From Streptomyces europaeiscabiei (lineage in GTDB: Bacteria > Actinomycetota > Actinomycetes > Streptomycetales > Streptomycetaceae), in assembly GCF_036346855.1 (NCBI RefSeq), contig NZ_CP107841.1:10358001-10422000 (forward strand): 64,000 nucleotides of DNA. The letters are read 5' to 3'. Numbering within the stretch: the first letter of the stretch is position 1; each line of letters starts with the position of its first letter. Below, one piece after another: positions 1 through 9,106 of this stretch. Made by a program: the position numbers and the translations under genes. The notes beneath the pieces were generated by a model. The model had not been told where the DNA came from, did no database searches, and saw only the letters and a list, made by a program, of their open reading frames with translations.

Positions 1-2
1 GC

Positions 3-869
3 ATGACCGCGCTCACCGGGTTGCCCGCCCCCGCACCCCTGGTCCGGGTCACCCGCCGTCTGCGCTCGGCGGACATGGTGCTCGTCGTGGCCATGGCCGT
101 CTGTGTCCTGCTGGTCTGCGTCGCGGCGGCGGCGCCCCTGCTCGCGCCGTACGACCCGGCGCAGACCGATGTGCTCGCGGCGGGTCGGAGCGCCTCGGCC
201 CAGCACTGGCTCGGTACCGACTCGCTCGGCCGCGACATCCTCTCCCGGCTGCTGTACGGAGCGCGGCTCAGCCTGCTCGGGCCCGCCCTCGTGGTCACCG
301 TCGCCACGGTCGCCGGTACCACGCTGGCCATCGCGTCGGTCTGGTACGGAGGCTGGTTCGACCGGGCGATCACCCGCCTGTCCGACGTGCTGTTCGCCTT
401 CCCCGGCCTGCTGTTCGCGGTCCTCGCCGTGGCCCTGTTCGGCTCCGGCCTCACCGCGCCCGTCACCGCACTGGCCATCGCGTACACCCCGTACCTGACC
501 CGCATCGTCCGCTCCGTCGCGTACCGGGAACGCAACCTTCCCTACATCGAGGCGTGCGAGCTGGCCGGCCTGTCCGGGTGGCGGATCTGCACCCGGCACC
601 TCCTGCCGAACCTGCTGCCGGTGATCCGCGCCCAGGCCGTCATCAGCTTCGGGACCGCGCTCGTGGAACTCGGCGCCATCTCCTACGTCGGTCTGGGCGT
701 CCAACCACCCACTACTGACTGGGGCTTGATGATCGCCGACGGTCAGACGGCCCTGCTCAACGGCCGGCCCCAGGCGGCACTCGCCGCCGGCCTCGCGATC
801 GTCGTCACCGTCGTCGCCTTCAACCTGCTCGGAGAGCGACTCGCCGACCGCGCGGAGGCCAACGCATGA
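3..869 (+). CDS. Oligopeptide/dipeptide ABC transporter permease (DppC/OppC type)
   Basis: Inner-membrane permease of a peptide-type (or nickel-type) ABC importer. The 288 residues begin with a short cytoplasmic tail and a first membrane helix near residues 25-48. The family hallmark GTDSLGRDILSRLLYG follows near residues 70-87, then further helices and the EAA loop near 183-205 (EACELAGLSGWR...LLPN), which docks on the ATPases. Length is normal for DppC. The ATG lies two bases inside the window, so its ribosome binding site cannot be seen and a slightly longer start is possible. It overlaps the next gene by an ATGA, so the two are translationally coupled; the partner DppB and binding protein would lie off the left edge. 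Substrate is not deducible. Confidence 0.9.
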   Translation: MTALTGLPAPAPLVRVTRRLRSADMVLVVAMAVCVLLVCVAAAAPLLAPYDPAQTDVLAAGRSASAQHWLGTDSLGRDILSRLLYGARLSLLGPALVVTVATVAGTTLAIASVWYGGWFDRAITRLSDVLFAFPGLLFAVLAVALFGSGLTAPVTALAIAYTPYLTRIVRSVAYRERNLPYIEACELAGLSGWRICTRHLLPNLLPVIRAQAVISFGTALVELGAISYVGLGVQPPTTDWGLMIADGQTALLNGRPQAALAAGLAIVVTVVAFNLLGERLADRAEANA

Positions 870-1903
870 ACAACCCACGCATGGACAACCCACGCATGGA
901 CAACCTCCTCGTGGAGGTGGCGCACCTCCGCCTCGACATCCCCGTGCGCGGACACCTGCGACGCGTCCTGCACAACGTCAACCTGACCCTGAAGCCGGGA
1001 GAAGCCATCGGACTCGTCGGCGAGTCCGGGTCCGGCAAGTCGATGACGGCACGCACCCTGATGCGCCTACTCCCCGAAGGCTCCGTGGTGGAGGGCGAAG
1101 TGCGCTTCGGCGAAGTGTCCCTGACCGGGATGGACCGTCGTGCACTGCGCCGGTACCGGGCCTCCGAAGTGGCAATGATCCACCAGGACCCGCGCACCCA
1201 CATCAACCCGGTGCGCACCATCGGCGACTTCCTCACCGAGGGCCTGCGCGATACCACCTCCGTGCCCCGCACCGAGGCCGCCGAGCGCGCCGTCGCCCTG
1301 TTGCGGGAGGTGGGCATCGCCGACGCCCCGCGCCGTATGCGGCAGTACCCGCACCAGCTCTCCGGCGGCCTCCTGCAACGCGTCATGATCGCTTCCGCGC
1401 TGTTGGCCCGGCCCCGGCTCATCATCGCCGACGAGCCGACCACCGCTCTGGACGTCACCACCCAGGAGGAGGTCATGGCCATCCTCGACGAGCAGCGTGT
1501 GGAGCGCGGCCTCGCCATGGTCTTCATCACCCACGACCTGGACCTGGCCGCCGCGGTCACGGACCGGATCGCCGTGATGTACGCGGGAACCGTCGTCGAG
1601 AGCGCGAGCGCGAGGGACCTCCACGACACGGCCCGGCACCCCTACACCGTGGGACTGCTCGCCTCACGCCCCAGCACCGTGGACGTCCAACGCCTGTGGG
1701 CGATCCCGGGACGCCCGGTCTCGGCCTTCGAAGCGGGACCGGGGTGCGTCTTCGCCGACCGTTGCCCCTTCGCGCAGGACCGGTGCCGCACGGAACGCCC
1801 GGAACTGCGTGCACTGGACGACCACCAAGTGGCGTGCCACCGGGCCGAGGAACTGCGCGGACGGATCACGTTCGACGCCCCGGAACGATCGGAGACGGTA
1901 TGA
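866..1903 (+). CDS. Peptide ABC transporter ATPase (DppD/OppD type)
   Basis: ATP-hydrolysing subunit driving uptake through the adjacent permease. Visible motifs: Walker A GESGSGKS at residues 52-59, an ABC signature read as LSGGLLQR (the middle residues differ from the usual LSGGMRQR), Walker B LIIADEPTTALD, and the H-loop THD. The C-terminal extension holds the cysteine pattern CVFADRCPFAQDRC typical of OppD/DppD. The N-terminus contains a 15-base tandem duplication giving MDNPRMDN, so three in-frame ATGs lie within 36 bases; the first, overlapping the permease stop, is chosen. 345 residues, normal for the family. The stop overlaps the next ATG (ATGA at 1900). Confidence 0.9.
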   Translation: MNNPRMDNPRMDNLLVEVAHLRLDIPVRGHLRRVLHNVNLTLKPGEAIGLVGESGSGKSMTARTLMRLLPEGSVVEGEVRFGEVSLTGMDRRALRRYRASEVAMIHQDPRTHINPVRTIGDFLTEGLRDTTSVPRTEAAERAVALLREVGIADAPRRMRQYPHQLSGGLLQRVMIASALLARPRLIIADEPTTALDVTTQEEVMAILDEQRVERGLAMVFITHDLDLAAAVTDRIAVMYAGTVVESASARDLHDTARHPYTVGLLASRPSTVDVQRLWAIPGRPVSAFEAGPGCVFADRCPFAQDRCRTERPELRALDDHQVACHRAEELRGRITFDAPERSETV

Positions 1904-2724
1904 CCCCGCTGCTGCGCGTGGAGAACCTGCGCAAGGTCTTCCCGTCGCCCCGGTCCGGGAACGGAGAGGGCTTCGTGGCCGTGAACGACGTGTCGTTCGC
2001 CCTGCCCGCCGGCGGCTCCCTGGCCGTGGTCGGGGAGTCCGGATCCGGCAAGACGACCGTCGCCCGCATGATCGCCGGCATGGAGACACCCACCTCCGGT
2101 CTCGTCGAGTACGCCGGCACGGCCCGCGCCGGCGGCCGGGTCCGGCAACGGGACCGCAAGGCACGAGCCCGCGAAGTGCAGATGGTCTTCCAGGACCCGT
2201 ACACCTCCCTCGACCCGCACCAGACCGTCGCCGCGGCCATCGAGGAGATTCTGCGCGTCCACTTCCCGGACGACACCGCGCACCACGGCGAACGCGTCCA
2301 GGAACTCCTGCGGCAGGTCGGTCTCGACGAGCGCCAGGGCTCCGCCCGCCCTCGGGCCCTGTCCGGCGGTCAGCGCCAGCGCGCCGCCATCGCCCGCGCC
2401 CTGGCACTACGGCCCCGGCTGCTGATCCTCGACGAGGCGGTGGCCGCGCTCGACGTCAGCGTCCAGGCCCAGATCATCAACCTCCTCTCCGACCTGCGTG
2501 CCGAGACCCAGGTGGCCTACCTGTTCATCTCCCACGACCTGGGCGTCGTCCGCCAGGTCAGCGACGAGTGCGTCGTCATGCACCGCGGCAGCGTCGTCGA
2601 AGCGGGCCCGACCGCCCGCATCCTCGATCACCCGCAGGACCCCTACACGCAGCGCCTGCTGTCCGCCGTCCCCCGGCCCGGATGGGTCCCGCGCCGCCGC
2701 GCCGCCACCGTGCCGGGCCACTGA
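1900..2724 (+). CDS. Peptide ABC transporter ATPase (DppF/OppF type)
   Basis: Second ATPase of the importer, 274 residues. It has Walker A GESGSGKT around residues 45-52, Q-loop MVFQDPYTSLDPH, signature LSGGQRQR, and a Walker B region LLILDEAVAALDVS in which the usual DEP is DEA. The H-loop SHD follows, and the protein ends shortly after the QDPYTQRLL motif typical of OppF. The reading frame is open further upstream, but the ATG at 1900, overlapping the previous stop, matches the start of the family domain. It is a little shorter than many OppF proteins because the C-terminal oligopeptide-specific tail is reduced. Confidence 0.88.
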   Translation: MTPLLRVENLRKVFPSPRSGNGEGFVAVNDVSFALPAGGSLAVVGESGSGKTTVARMIAGMETPTSGLVEYAGTARAGGRVRQRDRKARAREVQMVFQDPYTSLDPHQTVAAAIEEILRVHFPDDTAHHGERVQELLRQVGLDERQGSARPRALSGGQRQRAAIARALALRPRLLILDEAVAALDVSVQAQIINLLSDLRAETQVAYLFISHDLGVVRQVSDECVVMHRGSVVEAGPTARILDHPQDPYTQRLLSAVPRPGWVPRRRAATVPGH

Positions 2725-2930
2725 CCGCCGGGCCACTGACACAGGCCCGGCCGTACGCCCTGACAAGAGGCAGGCCCATGTGGTCGGCCGGCGACGGTTC
2801 TTCGGCCTGCCGTCGCCCTGCCGCACCGAATCGCTCGGACACTCCGGGAAGCCGCGGAAATCGGCCCCACCCGAGTCGGACACGGAACGCGTCACCGCGC
2901 ACACGTCATGAACCTGACAGGGACTCTCCC

Positions 2931-4610
2931 ATGCCCATAGCCACCGAACACATCGGCCCCGCCCCTCTGAGCGCGTCGGCCGAACAGCACATGGTGCCCA
3001 TGCGGGACGGCGTCGAACTCGCCACCGACGTCTATCTCCCCGCCTCTCCGGGCCGCTGCCCCACGGTGCTGATCCGCCTGCCGTACGACAAGAACGGCCG
3101 CTACTGCTTCATGGAGCAGACGGCCGCGGAGTTCACCGCGCGCGGATACGCCACGGTCGTCCAGGACGTCCGCGGCAAGTTCCGCTCCCAGGGAGAGACC
3201 GTGCCCTTCGTCCACGAAGCCGAGGACGGCTACGACACCATCGAGGGGATCAACCGGCAGCAGTGGTCCGACGCCGTCGTGGGCATGTGCGGCGACTCCT
3301 ACTTCGGATTCACCCAGTGGGCCGCCGTCACCACCGCTCATCCGGCCCTGAAGGCGATCGTGCCCCGGGTGACCTCCATGGAACTGGCCGTGGCGGTGCC
3401 GCACCGGGAGCCGGAGCGGATCGTCACTCTCTACGCGGCGGAATACCTCGCCGACTACTGGGCGTCCCGTGACATCGTCCACACCCCGATCGACCACGAC
3501 CGCCGACCGCTCCTGGAAGCATTCGAAGAGGCGTTCACCGCCTCGAGAAGCAGGTCCGCGGCCTTCGACAGCTACGTACCGCACCCGCAGCCCGCCGAAC
3601 CGCTTCCCCACGGCCACCCGTCCCAGGCGGCGCCGGTGCCGACGCTGCACGGAGTCGGCTGGTTCGACAACCTGCTGGGGGAGTCCATGGACGACTACAC
3701 GGCCATGGCGACACACCCCGCCTGGGGCCCGGTGACCTATCTGTACGCCGACTCCATCGACCACGAGAACCACCGCCTCGCCCGCTCACCCGTACAACCG
3801 GAGAACGACCACAGCACCGACGACAAGGCACTGCGCCGGACCATCGCCCACGACGTCGCACCGGTGCTGGAGTTCTTCGACGTGTTCCTCAAGGGCGAGC
3901 GGCCCGAGGAGTCGCTTCCCCGGGTGCGCTGGCACCTGGGTCACGTGGGCTTCCGTACCTCCACGAACTGGCCGCCGCCGGAAGCCGGTGAGTTCGTGCT
4001 GCACCTCGCCGAACCCGACATGGCAGTACGGGACACGGACGGCGGCTCGCTGCACGAGAGCCCGAAGACCCCTGCCGATCCACCGCACACGGTGCGATGG
4101 ACACACGACCCGCACGACATGGTGCCCAGCATCACCGGGGATCCCTTTTCGGCGCTGCGCGAATGGGTCGACGAGAGTGGGCTCCATCCCCGTCCCGACC
4201 TGCTGACCTTCACCGCGGCTCCGGCATCCGCGCCGCTGGACCTGGCGGGCCCGGTAAGGGCGGAACTCACTGTCGAGTCCACCGCGCCCGGAATGCATCT
4301 GTTCGCCAAGCTCTTCGACGTCTTTCCTGACGGTTCGGCCCACATGCTCGTCCGTGGACAGACGGTGCTTCCGCCCCGGCGCGGCGAGACCGTCGAGATC
4401 GACCTCGGCCACACGGGATACCGGCTCCGCCCGGGTCACCGCCTGCGACTCCAGCCGGCGTGCAGCGACTTCCCGTACCACCTCTGGCATTCCGGCACCG
4501 AGGAGAACCCGTGGCTGGCGACGCGGGTAGTCACCAGCACACAAACGCTGTCGGTCGGCGGCGGTCTGGCCGGCCAGGTGCGGTTGACCGTGCTCGGAGC
4601 GGAAGAATGA
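2931..4610 (+). CDS. CocE/NonD-type serine hydrolase (X-Pro dipeptidyl-peptidase family)
   Basis: Alpha/beta-hydrolase with a C-terminal beta-sandwich domain, the family of cocaine esterase, X-Pro dipeptidyl peptidases and beta-lactam acyl esterases. The nucleophile elbow GDSYFG places Ser123; Asp246 in GWFDNL and His278 in SIDHEN are the likely triad partners by family alignment. The C-terminal part (from about residue 340) carries the jelly-roll features with PLDLAGPVRAEL and HRLRL. 559 residues, normal length. No signal peptide, so likely cytosolic. The ATG at 2931 is chosen because the hydrolase domain begins directly after it, 206 bases after the transporter genes. Its stop overlaps the next start (ATGA). 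Context suggests it hydrolyses an imported peptide-like or ester compound; the substrate is unknown. Confidence 0.85.
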   Translation: MPIATEHIGPAPLSASAEQHMVPMRDGVELATDVYLPASPGRCPTVLIRLPYDKNGRYCFMEQTAAEFTARGYATVVQDVRGKFRSQGETVPFVHEAEDGYDTIEGINRQQWSDAVVGMCGDSYFGFTQWAAVTTAHPALKAIVPRVTSMELAVAVPHREPERIVTLYAAEYLADYWASRDIVHTPIDHDRRPLLEAFEEAFTASRSRSAAFDSYVPHPQPAEPLPHGHPSQAAPVPTLHGVGWFDNLLGESMDDYTAMATHPAWGPVTYLYADSIDHENHRLARSPVQPENDHSTDDKALRRTIAHDVAPVLEFFDVFLKGERPEESLPRVRWHLGHVGFRTSTNWPPPEAGEFVLHLAEPDMAVRDTDGGSLHESPKTPADPPHTVRWTHDPHDMVPSITGDPFSALREWVDESGLHPRPDLLTFTAAPASAPLDLAGPVRAELTVESTAPGMHLFAKLFDVFPDGSAHMLVRGQTVLPPRRGETVEIDLGHTGYRLRPGHRLRLQPACSDFPYHLWHSGTEENPWLATRVVTSTQTLSVGGGLAGQVRLTVLGAEE

Positions 4611-6463
4611 AGGCCATGCGGCCTCCGCTGTTGGCCGACATCGGGCGCTACCCGGTCAAGGGCCTGGGCGGTGAATCACTAGACGAGGCCTTCCTCGGTC
4701 CGGACGGCCTGCGTTTCGACCGCCTGCTCGGCCTGGCCAACGATGCGATCCCACTGGAGAGTTTCGGGAGTTGGACGAGTCACGAGGCCTTCCACGCCCT
4801 GGACACCAGACCGGACCTCGGCGGCTACTCGGCTCGCATCTCGCGCAAGGCCGGGGGAGTACCCGGGCCTACAGGGGGCGCCGAGCTAGTGCTCACGGCC
4901 CGGGACGGCGAAGAACTGCGAGTCCGGCTTCGGGAAGACTGCCGACTCGACGACGATCATTGCGTCACCTCCCGGATCCAGCACTGGTTCGGCTCCCCGG
5001 GCAGGACCGCGCGCCTGGTCTCCTCGGGCAGCCACCTGTGGGACTTCGCCGACGTCCCGATATCGATCATCAACCTCGCCACCGTCCGCGACATCGCACG
5101 GGTCGCGAAGACCCCACTCGATCCACGACGGTTCAGAGCCAACCTGTATATCGACGGCCTGGCCCCGTGGGCGGAGTTCGGTTTCCCCGGCGGGCGGCTG
5201 CGCATCGGCGAGGTCGACCTCGATGTGCTGCGCCCCGTGGAGCGGTGCAGGGCCACGGCCGTGGACCCCGTCACCGGCGACACCGAGGTCAATGTCCCAG
5301 GCATCCTCGTCGGCCACTTCGGACACCTCTACTGCGGGGTCTACGCCCAGGTCAGGACTCCGGGCAGCCTGAGGATCGGCCAGCACGTGCACGTCGGCCC
5401 GCGCCGCACGCTCACCTACGCGAGCCAAGGATTGAGCGAGGCGGAGATGGCGTCGGCCCCACGGATGGCCAGGGTGACGTCGGTCAGCCGGCCGGCCATC
5501 ACTGCCACGAGCGTCGAGTTGGACGACCCGAGTCCCGCTCTCGCGGCGGCGCGTCCCGGCCAGTACCTGCGAGTGCACCGAACCGACCTGGACGCTCCGG
5601 GATGGCGCAACTACACCATCAGCCGCTCCGGTGACGGACTCGCACGCATCACCGCCGAGTACCGCGAGGGCGGCGTCGTGTCACCGTGGCTGTCCGGCCT
5701 GCGCGAGGACGAACGGGTCCTGGTCACCGGCCCGTTCGGGGATGCCGTCATGGACGCTGAGGAGGACCGCCGGCTCCTGGTCCTGACCGCCGGCATCGGC
5801 GTCACGCAGGCGCTCGCCATGGCCCACGCCCTGGTGGCAGCCCACAGCGAACGTCCGGTGGACTTCGTGCACGTCGTCCGCGACATCGAGAGCCTGCCGC
5901 ACTGGGATGAACTCCAGCGAGCCGCGGCCCGGTTGCGCCGGGCCCGCCTGCACCTGTACGTGACGAGACCACGGCAGGAGGACGCTGCGGTAGAACACAA
6001 CCCCGGACGTCCGGACGGCACTCTCATCGCCGGCATCCTGACCGATCCGGCCTCCACCGAGGTCCACATGTGCGGGTCCATCTCGTTCGTGACCGACATG
6101 AGGGCGGCCGCACAGGCGGCGGGCGTGCCGACGAGCTCGATCCGGTACGACGCCTTCTACTCCCCGAGGACCGTGGACCTCACCCCCCGGCCGGCACCGC
6201 ACGCGGGACCGTTCCAGGTGACCTACCGGGCATCGGGAGTGACCGCCAAGTGGAGTGCCGAGTCGGGAACACTGCTTGAACTGGCTCAGTCCCAGGGACT
6301 GACGCTGCCCGCCGGTTGCCGCGCCGGAGTGTGCGGGACGTGCGCGGCGACGGTCCATGGCCGAACGGCGTACCTCACCGACCCGCTCGTCGAACCCCGG
6401 GGCGGACAGGTCCTGCTCTGCTGCTCGGTTCCGACGGCGGATCTCGTGGTCGACGAGAACTGA
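4607..6463 (+). CDS. MOSC domain - flavin/NAD(P) reductase - [2Fe-2S] ferredoxin fusion
   Basis: A 618-residue three-part redox enzyme. Residues about 1-270 are a MOSC N-terminal barrel plus MOSC domain with RFRANLYI and Cys214 in PVERCRATAVDP, the cysteine expected to bind molybdenum cofactor as in YcbX/mARC proteins. Residues about 285-520 resemble a ferredoxin-NADP reductase (RNYTISRSGDG for flavin, GIGVTQALAMAHAL for nucleotide). The end is a plant-type ferredoxin with Cys571, Cys576, Cys579 and Cys605. Such an arrangement could carry electrons from NAD(P)H through flavin and iron-sulfur to the cofactor in one chain; mARC/YcbX enzymes reduce N-hydroxylated compounds. The ATG at 4607 overlaps the hydrolase stop; a second ATG lies at 4616. 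The exact substrate is inference only. Confidence 0.82.
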   Translation: MKAMRPPLLADIGRYPVKGLGGESLDEAFLGPDGLRFDRLLGLANDAIPLESFGSWTSHEAFHALDTRPDLGGYSARISRKAGGVPGPTGGAELVLTARDGEELRVRLREDCRLDDDHCVTSRIQHWFGSPGRTARLVSSGSHLWDFADVPISIINLATVRDIARVAKTPLDPRRFRANLYIDGLAPWAEFGFPGGRLRIGEVDLDVLRPVERCRATAVDPVTGDTEVNVPGILVGHFGHLYCGVYAQVRTPGSLRIGQHVHVGPRRTLTYASQGLSEAEMASAPRMARVTSVSRPAITATSVELDDPSPALAAARPGQYLRVHRTDLDAPGWRNYTISRSGDGLARITAEYREGGVVSPWLSGLREDERVLVTGPFGDAVMDAEEDRRLLVLTAGIGVTQALAMAHALVAAHSERPVDFVHVVRDIESLPHWDELQRAAARLRRARLHLYVTRPRQEDAAVEHNPGRPDGTLIAGILTDPASTEVHMCGSISFVTDMRAAAQAAGVPTSSIRYDAFYSPRTVDLTPRPAPHAGPFQVTYRASGVTAKWSAESGTLLELAQSQGLTLPAGCRAGVCGTCAATVHGRTAYLTDPLVEPRGGQVLLCCSVPTADLVVDEN

Positions 6464-6492
6464 CGGATCTTCTACCCAAGGATGGTGTCGTG

Positions 6493-6825
6493 ATGGACCG
6501 TTGCGTCAACGCACACGAGGTCGAACTCGACCCGCTGCCACTGGAGGAGCACCACATCCTCGCGGGATGTCCGGTGGCAGCCACGAAGAATCTGGGCGAC
6601 TTCCGGGGCACAGAACTCGGACTGTGGGCACTGACGGTCGGCGCGGTCCGCGACGTCGAGGTCGACGAGGTCTTCGTCGTACTTGCCGGAGAGGCGACCG
6701 TGCGATTCGAGACCGGGGAGAGCATCGAGCTGGCACCCGGCGTCGTCGTACGCCTGCACGCGGGGGAGCGGACCGAGTGGGAGGTCCGTTCCCCCTTGCG
6801 CAAGGTCTACGTGGCTGCCGGCTGA
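6493..6825 (+). CDS. Small cupin-domain protein
   Basis: A 110-residue single-domain cupin of the DUF861/ureidoglycine-aminohydrolase-like group, with GLWALTVGAVRDVEVDEVFVVLAGEATV forming the first strands and ELAPGVVVRLHAGERTEWEV the second cupin motif. The classical GX5HXH metal site is replaced by a D-x-E-E-type pattern, so metal binding is uncertain. AAGGA at 6478-6482 supports either the ATG at 6493 or the in-frame GTG at 6490. It follows the MOSC fusion by about 30 bases and probably ends the same transcript. Function is not deducible beyond the fold. Confidence 0.72.
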   Translation: MDRCVNAHEVELDPLPLEEHHILAGCPVAATKNLGDFRGTELGLWALTVGAVRDVEVDEVFVVLAGEATVRFETGESIELAPGVVVRLHAGERTEWEVRSPLRKVYVAAG

Positions 6826-7088
6826 GACGCCGTCGGGGCACCGGTGGCCATGGGAAGCTCCGTCCCGCCACCGGGGGACTGCGTGCGTGGGAAGGGATCC
6901 GCTGGGCCATGGTCCGACCGCGGCCGGTCGAGGACCTCCCGGTGGACGTCCTCAAGGACCCCATTCGGGAGCGGACCGGCCACAACGACCGTGGCCGCGA
7001 CGGTTGCCGCGCCCCGATCCCTTCGGCGGCGCCGGTCCCCCGACCGGAGCCAGGCGCCGCTCGTCGTACTCGTCCGGCAGCCTTGCCG

Positions 7089-7312
7089 TCAGTACCCGCG
7101 AGGATCCCGGTGGGGGTCGAACTGCTGAACCTTCCCGGCGAGATTGGAACCGTCGATGGCAACGTCGTACCGTTTGCGGACGTACCGCATCACGGCGGCG
7201 ATGCATGCCACGGGATCGTAGACGTTCACAGAGGTACCGGGCGCGTGGCGCTGGGCGAACGTCTGCGGGATGCACTGCACGATGCCCCGGGAACACTGGA
7301 AATGTGTGAGCG
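7089..7312 (-). pseudogene. C-terminal remnant of a lytic transglycosylase (SLT-like) protein
   Basis: The minus frame reads SRGIVQCIPQTFAQRHAPG, then VYDPVACIAAVMRYVRKRYDVA and DGSNLAGKVQQFDPHRDPRGY before a stop. This matches the end of the SLT/lysozyme-like domain often found at the C-terminus of actinobacterial or phage-type transglycosylases (GLMQ...P.TF..Y...G). Nothing upstream of about 7312 resembles the rest of the domain, so only the last quarter survives. It abuts head-on the 5'-truncated gene on the plus strand, marking a rearrangement junction near 7310. Confidence 0.6.
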
Positions 7313-7833
7313 CTCGCGCTGACCGCCCCTCTGGCCCTCGCGTCCACCGCCGCCTTCACCCAGGCTGCACCCGCGGCCGCCGCGCACCCGTCGGTTGCCG
7401 ACTCCGACCAGCACACCGCCGCCCACAACCTGAGGACGATGTTCGCCACCGGGGTCACGGTGTGGAACGGCGATACCGCCAAGCAATCAAGCACCATCTC
7501 GCCCGACTTCCCGGTCCGTGCCGCCCTGCTCGACGGCACCGACGGCAGCTCCATCCGCGGCGTCGAGGGCCTGGTCGACCAGATCAGGTGTCGGTGTTCA
7601 CCGACCTGCGGTTCGGCCTGGAGGTCGGCCCACTGGTCGACGGCCGCTACGTGTCCGCTCGCTGGGTGGCCACCGGGACCTACGCGGGGGGCTTCCCCGG
7701 AGCCAAGGCGGCGCCCGGCACCGTGATCACCTACGCCGGAACCGACACTTTGCGCGTGGAGCACGGCAAGTTCGTCGAGTACTGGTTCAACGCCGACACC
7801 CTGAGCCTGCTGCAGCCACTCCAGGCCATCTGA
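7310..7833 (+). pseudogene. Secreted SnoaL/NTF2-like protein, 5'-truncated and frameshifted
   Basis: From about 7310 one frame reads ALALTAPLALASTAAFTQ and APAAAAHPS, the hydrophobic core and end of a signal peptide without a start codon (a TGA stands at 7307). It continues to HTAAHNLRTMFATGVTVWNG and ...GLVDQI near 7588, after which the sense switches frame to VSVFTDLRFGLEVG...ARWVATGTYAGGFPG...EHGKFVEYWFNADTLSLLQ. The second part is typical of SnoaL-like/NTF2-fold proteins (final W..D...LLQQL). A single-base indel near 7585-7595 plus loss of the first codons makes it a pseudogene unless the sequence has an error. Confidence 0.65.
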
Positions 7834-8084
7834 GCCACGGCCGGACCCGCTCACGCCCGTCGGACGATGCCCCGACCGTGGCCACGCTCGACCCGACGGC
7901 CGTGGCCACCACAGCGCCGCTGATATCCCCGCATCCCGACCGGACTTGGGGACCCTCTCGACCAGCAGTACCGCCCCGCCTGCGAAACCACTCCGCGACG
8001 GCCGCCCTCGACGTGGCCGCACGCATAGGAAGAAAGCGCGAGGCTAGGGGACAAAGGGCAATCCGCCCACGCTGGAGCCCCCTC

Positions 8085-8861
8085 TCAGCAGCTGCGAACG
8101 TACGGCGTCGTCGTGCTCAGCCGCTCGAAACCGAGCCGCTGAAGGATCGGGCGGCTCGTTGGCATCGCATCGACCTGGAGGTGGCGTACTCCCTGGGCGG
8201 CAGCGAGGCCGGCGCGATGGGCCACCAAGGCCCGGTAGAGACCGCGGCCGCGGAACTCCGAGACGATTCCGCCTCCCCAGAGGCTCGCGAAGTCGGCGCC
8301 CGGAGTGAACTCGATCCGGGCTGCCCCGACGGGCCGGTCACCGACCAGAGCCAGGGTCAGCACGAAGCTGCTGGGGTTGTGCGTGAGCCGGTCGAGCAAC
8401 TGGCCGCGCAGCCGCTCGCCGCTGGCGCCGAACGCAGCCTCGTGCACCTCGACCGCGAGCCTGATGCCCGCCTCGTCGGTGGCGTCCACGAGCCTTACAT
8501 CCTCGGCGGGTTCGACGACGGTGGACAGTTCGGAGACCTCGGCGATCATCAGGCTCTCGGGATCTTCGGCCGTGAACCCTGCGCGCAGCAGCCGCTCGCC
8601 GAGGTCGGCGGGCGTGTCGTGCGCATACGTCTTCCACTCGAACTCGACCCCGAGCGCGCTGTAGTGCCGCACCTGCTCGGCGATCGCGGCGTCCGCGTTC
8701 GACGCGTCGAGGTCCGACCACACGATGCCGTTCCAGTCTTCCGGCCCGCCGCTCTGGCGGACCACTTTCGCCACGCGCTCGACGCGCACCCCAGCGTGGT
8801 CCGGCGGGACGTCACGGCGCATCTGGCGATCGAACAGGCGTAGCACTTGGGCATGGTCCAT
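8085..8861 (-). CDS. GNAT-family N-acetyltransferase
   Basis: A 258-residue acetyl-CoA-dependent N-acyltransferase. The C-terminal GNAT core is clear: FVLTLALVGDRPVGAARIEF (beta strands), GGGIVSEFRGRGLYRALVAHRA (acetyl-CoA loop, R-x-x-G-x-G/A type), then GVRHLQVDAMPTSRPILQRLGFERL. The N-terminal half is a degenerate companion domain. The frame is open to 9014, but the residues before the ATG at 8861 do not look protein-like, so MDHAQVLRLF is taken as the start. Substrate unknown. It is transcribed toward the broken genes on its right-hand neighbour's opposite strand and has no operon partner. Confidence 0.8.
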   Translation of the reverse strand: MDHAQVLRLFDRQMRRDVPPDHAGVRVERVAKVVRQSGGPEDWNGIVWSDLDASNADAAIAEQVRHYSALGVEFEWKTYAHDTPADLGERLLRAGFTAEDPESLMIAEVSELSTVVEPAEDVRLVDATDEAGIRLAVEVHEAAFGASGERLRGQLLDRLTHNPSSFVLTLALVGDRPVGAARIEFTPGADFASLWGGGIVSEFRGRGLYRALVAHRAGLAAAQGVRHLQVDAMPTSRPILQRLGFERLSTTTPYVRSC

Positions 8862-9106
8862 GCGTGCATTGCAGCACCGGACACAAAAGCCGCACAAACG
8901 AATTTCCGCAGGGTGGGCGCGGTTCCGGAGTGTTGGTCCATCGAACCTGGACAGATGACGCGACCTCAACGGCTGATGTGGTCGGCGGTCAGCGGCAAAC
9001 ACTACCCACAACACCCCCCATCCCGGTCGGCGGCCCCGCGTCAGTCACTGTTCGCCGCCGGCGAAGACGGCCGTAAGATCACGGCGGCTCCTGCGACGGT
9101 GTGTCC

